64,000 bases of DNA from Acinetobacter sp. ANC 4558 (lineage in GTDB: Bacteria; Pseudomonadota; Gammaproteobacteria; Pseudomonadales; Moraxellaceae), in NCBI RefSeq assembly GCF_002135375.1, contig NZ_NEGH01000014.1, positions 22,046-86,045 of the forward strand, in the 5' to 3' direction. Below the pieces are notes generated by a model. That model saw only the letters and a program-made list of their open reading frames with translations. It made no database searches and was not told the origin of the DNA. Position numbers and translations under genes: made by a program. Shown one piece after another: positions 1 through 6,766 of this stretch. Within the stretch, counting starts at the first letter, position 1. Each line of letters begins with the position of its first letter.

Positions 1-383
1 TCATTATTTAAGCTGTGACCCTGCGTCACTGCTTTTTTAATATTTTCAGCAATGAATTTGTACTTTGAATTACGACCATCTGCCTTTTTTGAAACTATAA
101 AACCGAGTTCTTCCAGTTTTCTTAGGTGTAAACAAACAGCGCGATTTGATAAACCTGTGACAGCCATTAAGGTTTTAATTGTTGGATAGCAAATACCTGT
201 TTCATAATCCGCATACGTTGCTAAAGTAAGAGCTACATGCTTAGTTGTCTTTTCCATTGGAACATCACGAATACTCGTCACATAGTTAAACTTATTACCC
301 GACATAGCTTGTCGCTCTTGTTTTGGAAATTTAACCACTTCGCCTTGTGGATCTGGTGGTTTATGTGCTAAATTTGATTTCAT
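1..383 (-). CDS. Phage winged-helix protein, probable replication (O-like) protein, partial
   Basis: The reading frame starts at the ATG at 383-381, preceded by GGAGAA, and stays open to the left edge, so the C-terminus is missing. About 127 residues are visible. Residues 45-115 form a winged helix of the HTH_36 type, with the helix-turn-helix around TIKTLMAVTGLSNRAVCLHL, as in N-terminal domains of phage replication-initiation proteins. It lies third in the leftward cro-like transcript, the position of lambda gene O. A replication role is inferred from that position and the fold; a plain transcriptional regulator is the alternative. Confidence 0.75.
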   Translation of the reverse strand, partial: MKSNLAHKPPDPQGEVVKFPKQERQAMSGNKFNYVTSIRDVPMEKTTKHVALTLATYADYETGICYPTIKTLMAVTGLSNRAVCLHLRKLEELGFIVSKKADGRNSKYKFIAENIKKAVTQGHSLNN

Positions 384-407
384 ATTCTTCTCCAAGATGA
401 ATTACTA

Positions 408-438
408 AAGCCTGATTTCCGAGATCAGGCTTTTTTAT
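408..438. terminator. Stem-loop with T-run
   Basis: A perfect 9-bp stem (AAGCCTGAT / ATCAGGCTT, 408-416 and 424-432) with a 7-nt loop is followed on the plus strand by a T-rich tract. It would stop rightward transcripts running against the phage genes. On the minus strand it overlaps the end of the 425-697 gene and sits just before the replication gene, where lambdoid phages often have a leaky terminator. Confidence 0.6.
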
Positions 439-697
439 TATCTAAGACCTGTAATGGGTATTTGACCGTGCTATCCCTGTCACTCCCATCACCGACCACA
501 ATCCCCCTCATTCGCTCATTTCTTTTAATTCGTTCAAGCCCTAAATTAACGATATGCCACTCACCAACAATGGCTTTCTCAAAAAGGATTGCAGCTTGTC
601 GACTCATCTCCATACCGTAATACGCAGAAATATCGCGAAGTTTGTCCATAATTTCAGGATCGTGTTTTGTACGAAGATCTTCTTTATCAAGACTCAT
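425..697 (-). CDS. Small phage protein in the cII position
   Basis: A 90-residue acidic/basic helical protein. The start chosen is the ATG at 697 (MSLDKEDLR), which has AGGAAG at good spacing; an upstream extension lacks a ribosome site and overlaps the preceding gene. The sequence DPEIMDKLRDISAYYGMEMS looks like a helical DNA-binding or ribbon-helix-helix type segment, but I do not recognise the family. It starts 8 bp after the Cro-like gene and precedes the replication gene, so a cII-like regulatory role is a positional guess only. Confidence 0.65.
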   Translation of the reverse strand: MSLDKEDLRTKHDPEIMDKLRDISAYYGMEMSRQAAILFEKAIVGEWHIVNLGLERIKRNERMRGIVVGDGSDRDSTVKYPLQVLDNKKA

Positions 698-705
698 GAT
701 TCTTC

Positions 706-906
706 CTATGCAACTTGCGTGGTTGAGCAATGCTCTAACCAAAAGTTTTTAAGCTTCTCACCTTTGTCATATCCAAGGCGTTTCCCACATAAGCCGTTTT
801 CCAAATTACTCACATAATTTTGAGAACACTCCATTGCATCGGCAATTTGCTTTTGTGTTAGACCCTTTTCCTTGAGGTTAACAATCATTTTTTGCCACTG
901 ATTCAT
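706..906 (-). CDS. Cro-like XRE-family regulator
   Basis: A 66-residue protein with a helix-turn-helix at residues 16-35 (LTQKQIADAMECSQNYVSNL), the usual Cro/CI fold. It is first in the leftward transcript and divergent from the CI-like repressor at 1018. A sigma70-type promoter with an operator word in its spacer lies directly upstream (930-958). By analogy with lambda it would repress cI transcription during lytic growth. The start has AGGAGCC at proper spacing. Confidence 0.85.
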   Translation of the reverse strand: MNQWQKMIVNLKEKGLTQKQIADAMECSQNYVSNLENGLCGKRLGYDKGEKLKNFWLEHCSTTQVA

Positions 907-929
907 AGCAGGCTCCTATATTTTTTATA

Positions 930-996
930 AATATATAGGTTTTCCGATATTAATACAATAGCCAAACCGATTGGTTTTTATATCACAATTCCGATA
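930..996. promoter_or_regulatory. Lysogeny switch: cro promoter and repressor operators
   Basis: Reading leftward, TTGTAT (958-953), a 17-bp spacer and TATATT (935-930) make a good promoter for the Cro-like gene. The spacer contains ATATCGGAA (950-942). A second copy of the word, as TTCCGATA, lies at 989-996 close to the cI start. Between them is the inverted repeat AAACC-gatt-GGTTT (964-977). The same 9-bp word recurs three times at 4132-4186. Binding by CI/Cro is inferred. Confidence 0.7.
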
Positions 997-1017
997 GCGG
1001 TATTAAAGGACACAGAT

Positions 1018-1683
1018 ATGCCAACTTTAGGTGAGAATCTAAAAAAAATTCGTAAAGCTAAAAAGATGACTCAAAAAGATTTAGCTCAAAAATCAGGTGT
1101 CAAGCAGTCTGTAATTTCAGATTTAGAAACGGGTAATGCTAAAACTACTGGTTCTATTTTAGAGTTAGCTGCTGCGCTTGGTGTATCGGCTGAGGAATTA
1201 AAAAAAGGCATACTAGATGAAACCAAGTTATCTAATGTTGAAATTATTAGACCTAAAATGGCACCAGTTCTCTCATGGGTTCAGGCAGGTGTATTTACGA
1301 ATGTCGAAGCTGTTGATGTGTCACAGGTTGAGGAGTGGCTCCCCTTGCCTGATGAGTGTGATGAGTGCTTTTATTTAAAAGTGCAAGGTTTGAGTAATTA
1401 TCCTACTTTTCAGGAAGGCGATTATATTCTTGTTGATCCATGCGTCCAATTTAATGATATGCGATCTGGGGATATGATTGTAGTTAGAAAGTTTGATGAT
1501 GCTACTTTTAAAAAATTAGTAATTGAGACGGATGGAACTAAGTACCTTCAAGCTTTAAATATTGAGTTCAAGCCGAATATTATTCCACTAGATGAAGACT
1601 GTAATTTTGTTGGCGAGGTGGTTGATTGCATTCGATATATATATAAATCTAAACGCAGATCAAAAACCATAAAACCAAACTAA
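1018..1683 (+). CDS. CI-like prophage repressor, XRE plus S24 (LexA-type) peptidase
   Basis: 221 residues. An XRE helix-turn-helix occupies about residues 18-40 and a LexA/S24 peptidase domain about 85-205. The self-cleavage bond is likely Ala90-Gly91 (VQAGVF), with nucleophile Ser126 (GLSNYPTF) and general base Lys165 (ATFKKLV). Proteins of this type hold the prophage silent and cleave themselves when RecA is activated by DNA damage. AAAGGA lies 7-8 bases before the ATG. It is divergent from the Cro-like gene and is followed after 24 bp by the 1708 gene, probably co-transcribed. Confidence 0.93.
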   Translation: MPTLGENLKKIRKAKKMTQKDLAQKSGVKQSVISDLETGNAKTTGSILELAAALGVSAEELKKGILDETKLSNVEIIRPKMAPVLSWVQAGVFTNVEAVDVSQVEEWLPLPDECDECFYLKVQGLSNYPTFQEGDYILVDPCVQFNDMRSGDMIVVRKFDDATFKKLVIETDGTKYLQALNIEFKPNIIPLDEDCNFVGEVVDCIRYIYKSKRRSKTIKPN

Positions 1684-1707
1684 AACACTATTAAAAAGGA
1701 ACTCCCC

Positions 1708-2010
1708 ATGATCGCAACACTCAATAAATCTAAAACGGCACTAACGATTAATCGTCAAGAATTTAAATTAGCACTAAGTAAAATCGATGAGGGACTTAAT
1801 AAACAAATAGCTTCACTTAAAAAAGCCAAACAAAGCTATGACGCTGCGGAAATGGCACAGGAAATCATCAACGAAGCAAATATTTTTGAAGCTATTATTG
1901 AGGGTTTTAACGAGGCAGAAGGTACTAACCTAAAGCTAAAAGACATAACTAATCTTGATGTAGCACAAGGATGGGTGGATGAGTTTTTGGAGAAGTATTC
2001 GGAGGTATGA
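1708..2010 (+). CDS. Hypothetical prophage protein, downstream of cI
   Basis: A 100-residue, highly helical, lysine/glutamate-rich protein without membrane segments. I do not recognise the family. It has AGGA at correct spacing and follows the CI-like repressor by 24 bp, so it is probably expressed in the lysogen. A weak stem-loop (2033-2060) follows. Its lysogenic expression is compatible with a moron or regulatory function, but nothing in the sequence shows one. Confidence 0.7.
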   Translation: MIATLNKSKTALTINRQEFKLALSKIDEGLNKQIASLKKAKQSYDAAEMAQEIINEANIFEAIIEGFNEAEGTNLKLKDITNLDVAQGWVDEFLEKYSEV

Positions 2011-2032
2011 ATAAATTTGATTACATGCAACT

Positions 2033-2062
2033 AAGGGGCTGCTTATAGTGATAGCCCTTTGT
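2033..2062 (+). terminator. Possible terminator after the cI transcript
   Basis: AAGGGGCT (2033-2040) pairs with AGCCCTTT (2053-2060) with one G-T pair, followed by a short T-rich run. It lies 23 bp after the stop of the 1708 gene. The T-tract is short, so strength is uncertain. Confidence 0.4.
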
Positions 2063-2142
2063 TGAGCTTCGATAGTTTTATAAACGTCGAACCTTATGCA
2101 GGAATTTGGATATGCTAAGGCTACAAAAAAACCACCATATTA

Positions 2143-2166
2143 AACTAAATAATATTGATTTTAGTT
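2143..2166. promoter_or_regulatory. Inverted repeat before the three-gene cassette
   Basis: AACTAAA (2143-2149) and TTTAGTT (2160-2166) form a perfect 7-bp inverted repeat with a 10-bp spacer, ending 17 bp before the first gene of the 2184-3548 cassette. This is where a toxin-antitoxin operon would carry its autoregulatory operator. Binding by the XRE protein encoded at 2690 is a guess. Confidence 0.4.
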
Positions 2167-2183
2167 AACTTATAAGGTAACTT

Positions 2184-2693
2184 TTGCTCATGATAAACCC
2201 TTACTTTTTCAAATGGGAACAAATAGGTTTTCCAAAAAACCTACATAGTATTTTGTTACCCAAAAATATAAAGGTTTACATGCTTTCGTCATCAAAAAGT
2301 AAAAATGATATTTTTCTGTATCGCGATAGAACTGAATTTGCTTTAAGCAGTGCGCGTGATGATGCGGATGTAATTCGCTTATTCACTCAGCTAGCATCAA
2401 AACTAGAGCAATGTTTTATCGCAAATGAAATCTTTGATTTTTATGATTCTAGTGAATTACATCGCGCCCATACCACCAAAATAGATGGGAAGGATATGTC
2501 GGTTTACCGAATAAGAAAAGCGAGTATCCGTTTGTATTTGGTATTGATTGGCGATGTAATGATCCTGTTTAGATTAGCACCTAAACGAAAGGATAAAATT
2601 GACGCCTCAGAAAAAATGATTATTGACGAGCGCGTTAAAGCAATTTTTAAATATCCTATTGAGTCGCATGATTTTCTAGTGAGGTTATTATGA
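2184..2693 (+). CDS. Putative RelE/ParE/HigB-like toxin of a three-gene cassette
   Basis: About 169 residues. The TTG at 2184 sits 6 bases after AAGG; the ATG at 2190 is the alternative but is further from the ribosome site. The C-terminal half (residues about 105-160), with YRIRKASIRLYLVLIGDVMI then a basic segment and a terminal helix, has the strand pattern of RelE/ParE-type toxins, on a longer than usual N-terminus. Its stop overlaps the next gene's ATG (ATGA). Toxin-first order followed by an XRE protein resembles higBA. Family assignment is tentative; no catalytic set can be verified. Confidence 0.6.
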   Translation: MLMINPYFFKWEQIGFPKNLHSILLPKNIKVYMLSSSKSKNDIFLYRDRTEFALSSARDDADVIRLFTQLASKLEQCFIANEIFDFYDSSELHRAHTTKIDGKDMSVYRIRKASIRLYLVLIGDVMILFRLAPKRKDKIDASEKMIIDERVKAIFKYPIESHDFLVRLL

Positions 2694-3241
2694 GCAAGGT
2701 ATCATTAATTGGTAATGAGTATGATATTGATATGTCTATCATTAAGATGGAACAAGTAGCATCTCATCTCGTAGGCTTGCTTCGCCATCGCAAAATTTCA
2801 CGCTCCGATCTAGCTCAACAACTTGGTTGGTCTAAAGGACGTGTAACTAAAGTTTTATCAGGTGATGTAAATCTAACCATTAAGACAATCACTACCATTA
2901 CTGAAAAACTTGGTTATGATTTTGATATAATTTTTCACAATAACAATTATGAAAAGCCCAAACAGCCGTGGCAAATTGACCGTGAAAAAACCACAACTGA
3001 TCAGATTATTATTCATCAAAGCGTAAATAATCCAAATTTGGTTTTAGAGCTTCAAACTGGCGATCAAGTTGTTAATGCTGTTTTGGAAGGAAAAGAGAAA
3101 GATTTTTATGTAAGCGTAACTCCATCTTATCAACTTAATAGTGAGAGCATTGTTAATATTACCCCTCAACTTACATTAGATACTCCCTCTATGAATATCA
3201 CATATTTTAAACAAAACATGAAGGGTATGCATCATGAGTAA
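2690..3241 (+). CDS. XRE-family antitoxin-like regulator with C-terminal extension
   Basis: 183 residues. An XRE helix-turn-helix covers about residues 25-75 (ISRSDLAQQLGWSKGRVTKV). It is followed by about 100 residues without a recognised family that contain DQIIIHQSVNNPNLVLEL and a beta-rich segment. The gene overlaps the toxin-like gene by 4 bp and the third gene by 8 bp, a layout that implies translational coupling. By analogy with HigA it would neutralise the upstream product and repress the operon. The long C-terminal part is unusual for an antitoxin of this type. Confidence 0.7.
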   Translation: MSKVSLIGNEYDIDMSIIKMEQVASHLVGLLRHRKISRSDLAQQLGWSKGRVTKVLSGDVNLTIKTITTITEKLGYDFDIIFHNNNYEKPKQPWQIDREKTTTDQIIIHQSVNNPNLVLELQTGDQVVNAVLEGKEKDFYVSVTPSYQLNSESIVNITPQLTLDTPSMNITYFKQNMKGMHHE

Positions 3242-3548
3242 AAACCAAACCAAAATTATTCAAGAAAATAAAGAAATTTTGACTCTTTTAAACCCAAACG
3301 CGCAACATATATTTGCGGATCAAATTTTACAGGTTGCTATGGAAACCAATGCACTAAAATTAGTCCTTGGTTGTCGAGTTAATAATGAAGTAGTAAATAA
3401 TGCTGTTGTTATACTACCCATGAATGTTGTTTTAGCTTTACAAGATGCTTTGAGTGGTTTATTTGCAAACCCAGCCCTTCAAAAAGCCATACTAGAAAGT
3501 GCAGAAAACTCAGTTAAAGTTCTTAAAGAAAGGTTTGAGAAATCTTAA
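3234..3548 (+). CDS. Third cassette gene, DUF3467-like small protein
   Basis: 104 residues, overlapping the XRE gene by 8 bp. The pattern FADQI..., LKLVLG..., NNAVVILP followed by an amphipathic helix resembles DUF3467-type small alpha/beta proteins; I cannot confirm it. Part of it (DQI...LVLG..VNNEVVNNAV) can be laid against the C-terminal part of the preceding XRE protein, suggesting a related domain. A strong terminator follows at 3562. Possible roles are a third toxin-antitoxin component, a chaperone-like partner or an unrelated passenger. Confidence 0.6.
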   Translation: MSKNQTKIIQENKEILTLLNPNAQHIFADQILQVAMETNALKLVLGCRVNNEVVNNAVVILPMNVVLALQDALSGLFANPALQKAILESAENSVKVLKERFEKS

Positions 3549-3561
3549 CTTTAACCCTTCC

Positions 3562-3587
3562 AACCCACCCAGTGTGGGTTTTCTTTT
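3562..3587 (+). terminator. Rho-independent terminator, first copy of a 24-bp direct repeat
   Basis: AACCCAC (3562-3568) pairs with GTGGGTT (3574-3580) across a 5-nt loop and is followed by TTCTTTT. It ends the three-gene cassette. Bases 3564-3587 recur exactly at 4080-4103. Confidence 0.75.
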
Positions 3588-3612
3588 ATAAAACAATCTT
3601 CTCTCTGATATT

Positions 3613-3858
3613 ATGAAATTAAGACTTTGTGCCAACATTGATCTTAAAAACATAAATATCGCAGAAAATATGAAACCTGAAATTAAAACTGCTTTAGCTA
3701 TTGAGCTAACTAAGGCAAAAGTTGCTCGCTGGGAAGAAGACCAAAAAGGAGTCTCTACACAAGGAGTTTGGTGGGTACAGGCTTTTCATGAAGCCGAAAA
3801 AGAGATTAATCAAGCTGAAAAAAATTTCGCTAAATCAAAGTCAACTATGTTTGATTAA
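3613..3858 (+). CDS. Hypothetical small prophage protein
   Basis: 81 residues, hydrophilic and mostly helical, with tryptophans near residues 40 and 53-54. I do not recognise it. No convincing ribosome site is seen before the ATG. Its last 4 bp overlap the end of the convergent 3855-4061 gene, and the pair sits between two copies of a 24-bp terminator repeat, suggesting one inserted cassette. Confidence 0.55.
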   Translation: MKLRLCANIDLKNINIAENMKPEIKTALAIELTKAKVARWEEDQKGVSTQGVWWVQAFHEAEKEINQAEKNFAKSKSTMFD

Positions 3859-4061
3859 TTTGAATTCATGCTCTTGATTAACTCTTCAAGAGCTTTTTTT
3901 TGCTCTAAGCTTGTGAGTTCAATAATAAAATCATCCTGAAACACAAATTTTTCTATTTTTTCAACTTCTTTAACTGCTGTTTCGACATCGAATTTTAAAA
4001 TTTCAATCAATCGCATTAATGTGTGATGACGCCATTCTTTTCTATTTTCTACAATTTTCAT
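3855..4061 (-). CDS. Hypothetical small prophage protein, convergent
   Basis: 68 residues, helical and acidic in the middle. GGAG lies about 9 bases before the ATG. It ends 4 bp inside the convergent 3613 gene. No recognisable domain. It is the only minus-strand gene between cI and the integrase gene, so it needs its own promoter. Confidence 0.55.
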   Translation of the reverse strand: MKIVENRKEWRHHTLMRLIEILKFDVETAVKEVEKIEKFVFQDDFIIELTSLEQKKALEELIKSMNSN

Positions 4062-4079
4062 TTAATAAACTCCAAATAC

Positions 4080-4103
4080 CCCACCCAGTGTGGGTTTTCT
4101 TTT
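4080..4103 (+). repeat. Second copy of the 24-bp terminator repeat
   Basis: Exact copy of 3564-3587, including the GTGGG stem arm and the TTCTTTT tail. It lies after the convergent gene pair and before the early-operon promoter, so it could insulate that promoter from upstream transcription. Confidence 0.8.
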
Positions 4104-4131
4104 GTCTATTAAAGCATAAAATAAAAAAATA

Positions 4132-4195
4132 ATATCGGTTTTTCTATATAAATATCGGAATTACTATTGACTTATAATATCGGAATATCTATATT
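4132..4195 (+). promoter_or_regulatory. Early-operon promoter with three repressor operator words
   Basis: TTGACT (4167-4172), a 17-bp spacer and TATATT (4190-4195) form a near-consensus sigma70 promoter. The spacer holds ATATCGGAA (4178-4186). A second exact copy lies at 4152-4160, and ATATCGGTT at 4132-4140. The same word sits in the spacer of the cro promoter (942-950). The early recombination operon is therefore probably repressed by the CI-like protein. Confidence 0.78.
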
Positions 4196-4211
4196 TATCT
4201 CACCAAATACA

Positions 4212-4247
4212 AAAAACCTCCTAACTTTGGACGGCGAGGAGGTTTTT
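4212..4247 (+). terminator. Leader stem-loop between promoter and first early gene
   Basis: AAAAACCTCC (4212-4221) and GGAGGTTTTT (4238-4247) form a perfect 10-bp stem ending in a T-run, about 12 bases after the expected transcription start and 18 bases before the first ATG. It looks like an intrinsic terminator placed inside the leader, so transcription may be attenuated or depend on antitermination. Confidence 0.6.
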
Positions 4248-4265
4248 CAAACTTACGAGGTAATT

Positions 4266-4460
4266 ATGAAACAGAATCGTACTAAGAGTCAATCTCAAAC
4301 ATCTTCAATATTATTTCAACAACCAACTGCTAAAGAAATGCGCCCTTCTCGCCGTGCAAAAATTATTGCCGATCTTAAAGATATTATCCTTTTTGCAATT
4401 CTTGCTTGGTTCTTTTGGCTTGTTATCAATTTTTTCAAGATTGCTATCTTTGGAGTATAG
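4266..4460 (+). CDS. Small membrane-anchored early prophage protein
   Basis: 64 residues from the ATG at 4266, which has GAGG 5 bases upstream; a longer frame from 4167 would begin inside the promoter. The N-terminal 30 residues are polar and basic. Residues about 38-60 form one hydrophobic helix (ILFAILAWFFWLVINFF). It is the first gene of the early operon, 3 bp before the exonuclease gene. Function unknown. Confidence 0.6.
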   Translation: MKQNRTKSQSQTSSILFQQPTAKEMRPSRRAKIIADLKDIILFAILAWFFWLVINFFKIAIFGV

Positions 4461-4463
4461 GTC

Positions 4464-5444
4464 ATGAATGCATCTATAAATTTACAATCAATTGAAACTG
4501 CTCGTCAAGAATGGTTGCAATCTCGCAAGCTTGGTATTGGTGGCTCAGATGTCGCTGCAATATTAGGTTTGAGTAAATACAAGTCTCCTTACCAGTTGTG
4601 GTTAGATAAAACAGATCGTGCTGAACTGGATGATGCTGAAAGTGAGCCTGCATACTGGGGTAATCAGCTTGAGGATATCGTTGCTAAAGAATATGCAAAA
4701 CGCCACGGTGTAAAGGTTCAGCGTGTTAATAAAACCATTGAACATCCTGAGCTTTTTTGGGCGCGTGCAAATATTGATAGAGCAATCATTAATCCTGAGA
4801 TTTCAGGAAATGTACGGATTAAAGATGGAAAGCTAACAACTGACAGTATTCTCGAATGCAAAACAGCGAATCAATATTTAGCAAAGCTTTGGGGTGATGA
4901 ACAATCTGAATCTGTTCCTGATTATTACCTTACTCAATGCCAATGGTATATGGGTGTTACTGGTACAGATTATTGTGGATTAGCCGTGTTGGTTGGTGGT
5001 CAAAAATTCCGTTCATACAAGATTGCATTCGACCCTGAGCTTTTTGAAATGTTAATCGCTGAATGTTCTGCTTTTTGGCATGGTCACGTTGTTGCGGATA
5101 TTCCCCCTGCACCCACTACGTTTGATGATGTATTGCATCGTTGGTCACAACACAATCCTGATCAGGCGTTAGATGCAGATGATGAGCTTACGCAAGTTAT
5201 CACTGAATATAAAGATTTAAACAGCACATTAAAAGAAGCAAGCAAAGAGCTTGATGACTTAAAGCTTCAGATCTGCTCACGTATGGAAGATGCGGAAATG
5301 ATTATTGCTAATGAAAAGCGTCTAGCAACTTTCAAATACCAAGAGCGTACATCACTTGATAGCAAGGCTCTTAAGTCTGCATACCCTGATATTTATAACC
5401 AATTCACAAAGACTTCTAGTACACGTGTTTTACGTGTTGCTTAA
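4464..5444 (+). CDS. YqaJ-family phage exonuclease (lambda-exonuclease type)
   Basis: 326 residues. The YqaJ signature LGIGGSDVAAILGLSKYKSP is at residues 23-42. The PD-(D/E)XK metal site is probably Asp105 (RANIDRA) with Glu131 and Lys133 (ILECKTA). Residues 230-290 look like a coiled coil. Such enzymes resect linear double-stranded DNA so that the partner annealing protein can act. It is paired with RecT (next gene, 23 bp downstream), the standard phage recombination module. Confidence 0.93.
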   Translation: MNASINLQSIETARQEWLQSRKLGIGGSDVAAILGLSKYKSPYQLWLDKTDRAELDDAESEPAYWGNQLEDIVAKEYAKRHGVKVQRVNKTIEHPELFWARANIDRAIINPEISGNVRIKDGKLTTDSILECKTANQYLAKLWGDEQSESVPDYYLTQCQWYMGVTGTDYCGLAVLVGGQKFRSYKIAFDPELFEMLIAECSAFWHGHVVADIPPAPTTFDDVLHRWSQHNPDQALDADDELTQVITEYKDLNSTLKEASKELDDLKLQICSRMEDAEMIIANEKRLATFKYQERTSLDSKALKSAYPDIYNQFTKTSSTRVLRVA

Positions 5445-5467
5445 CCAAAAATATAAAGGACACAACC

Positions 5468-6460
5468 ATGAGCGCAATTGTTAAAACCCAATCAAACCAA
5501 ACTGTTAATTTTCTAACTCCAAATAGCTTGCAAGAAGCAATGCAAATTGCTGATTTACTTGCTGGCTCTGATATCGTGCCTAAGGATTATCAACGTAAAC
5601 CAGGCAATATTCTTGTAGCTATGCAATGGGGTGCCGAGATTGGCTTGCAACCTCTTCAAGCAATGCAAAATATTGCTGTGATTAATGGTCGCCCTTCTAT
5701 TTGGGGTGATGCAATGCTTGCTCTTGTGCGTAGCTCAGGTTTACTAGATTTCATCCGTGAAGAATTATCGGAAGATGGTCAGAAAGCAACTTGCACAGTA
5801 AAGCGTAAAAATGAAGATCCAGTTGTTTCTGAATTTAGCATGGAGGATGCGAAGAAAGCAGGTCTTTCAGGCAAGCAAGGTCCTTGGAGCCAATACCCTA
5901 AGCGCATGATGAAATTACGTGCACGTTCTTATGCGTTGCGTGATGTTTTTCCAGATGTTTTAAAAGGTATGGCAATTGCTGAAGAAGAAAAAGATAAAGA
6001 AATTGACATCACGCCCACTGGATCAAGTGGGGAATCAACGGTTAAAGCAAATAGTGGTTCATCTGCATTAAAAGCGCGTATAGCAAAAAAACAAGTTATG
6101 GAAGTTGTTGCTGTAGAGATTGATCTAAATCCATTTTACACAAGCATTGAGCTCGCTAAATCTCTAGAAGAACTAGATCAAGTTGGTGCTGAAATTGCTG
6201 ACTTAAATCTTGGTGAGCCTGCTAAGTCTGAAATTGGCGAAGTGTTTAAAGCTAAACGCAAAGAACTAAAGGACGCTAACAAATTCCCTGATCAATCTGT
6301 TCAAGCTGTAATTTTAGAAATTAACAATGCTAGCGATATTGGCATGTTGGATACCGTAATGGCTACACGCTTTGAGCCTTTTACAGCAAAAATGAATGAA
6401 GCTCAAATCAATCAAATTAATAGTGCTTATGAAGCTCAAGAAGCTGCATTAACAGCGTAA
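5468..6460 (+). CDS. recT: RecT-family single-strand annealing protein
   Basis: 330 residues. The RecT core spans about residues 15-185, with the family segments GAEIGLQPLQAMQNIAVING, PSIWGDAML and MKLRARSYALRDVFPDVLKG. The C-terminal 130 residues are a less conserved helical extension. RecT coats the 3' single strands made by the upstream exonuclease and anneals them to homologous DNA. AAAGGACACA precedes the ATG, the same ribosome-site context as the cI gene. A short hairpin follows the stop. Confidence 0.93.
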   Translation: MSAIVKTQSNQTVNFLTPNSLQEAMQIADLLAGSDIVPKDYQRKPGNILVAMQWGAEIGLQPLQAMQNIAVINGRPSIWGDAMLALVRSSGLLDFIREELSEDGQKATCTVKRKNEDPVVSEFSMEDAKKAGLSGKQGPWSQYPKRMMKLRARSYALRDVFPDVLKGMAIAEEEKDKEIDITPTGSSGESTVKANSGSSALKARIAKKQVMEVVAVEIDLNPFYTSIELAKSLEELDQVGAEIADLNLGEPAKSEIGEVFKAKRKELKDANKFPDQSVQAVILEINNASDIGMLDTVMATRFEPFTAKMNEAQINQINSAYEAQEAALTA

Positions 6461-6470
6461 TTAGATGTTT

Positions 6471-6490
6471 AGCACCCTTAATTGGGTGCT
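6471..6490 (+). other. Intercistronic stem-loop after recT
   Basis: AGCACCC (6471-6477) and GGGTGCT (6484-6490) form a perfect 7-bp stem with a 6-nt loop. No T-run follows, so it is more likely an RNA-stabilising or processing hairpin than a full terminator. Confidence 0.5.
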
Positions 6491-6508
6491 GCAAACAGGA
6501 TTTATGAC

Positions 6509-6766
6509 ATGAACATTCCCTCAAAACTACAACCTTTATTTGCTGTGTTTGTGGCAAATGATGACTACAAATACTCTATCAATAAGCTTCAAGGTGAAGT
6601 TGTTTTTACTAAGCCTAAAAAGCCAAGTCTTAAAATAGATAGTCATGGCAACTTAAATAAAGAAGCTCAAAAGAAATATGAGGTTTTCTTAAATCTCTGG
6701 TTAAGACATGGCAAGGATTTCATTCTTCGCCTTAAAGCTAAAGCAATTATGTTGAAGGTGATGTGA
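6509..6766 (+). CDS. Hypothetical early prophage protein
   Basis: 85 residues from the ATG at 6509, with AGGA 8 bases upstream; the in-frame TTG at 6482 lies within the hairpin and lacks a ribosome site. The protein is basic and lysine-rich, which would suit nucleic-acid binding, but no family is recognised. Its stop overlaps the next ATG (TGATG). Confidence 0.6.
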   Translation: MNIPSKLQPLFAVFVANDDYKYSINKLQGEVVFTKPKKPSLKIDSHGNLNKEAQKKYEVFLNLWLRHGKDFILRLKAKAIMLKVM

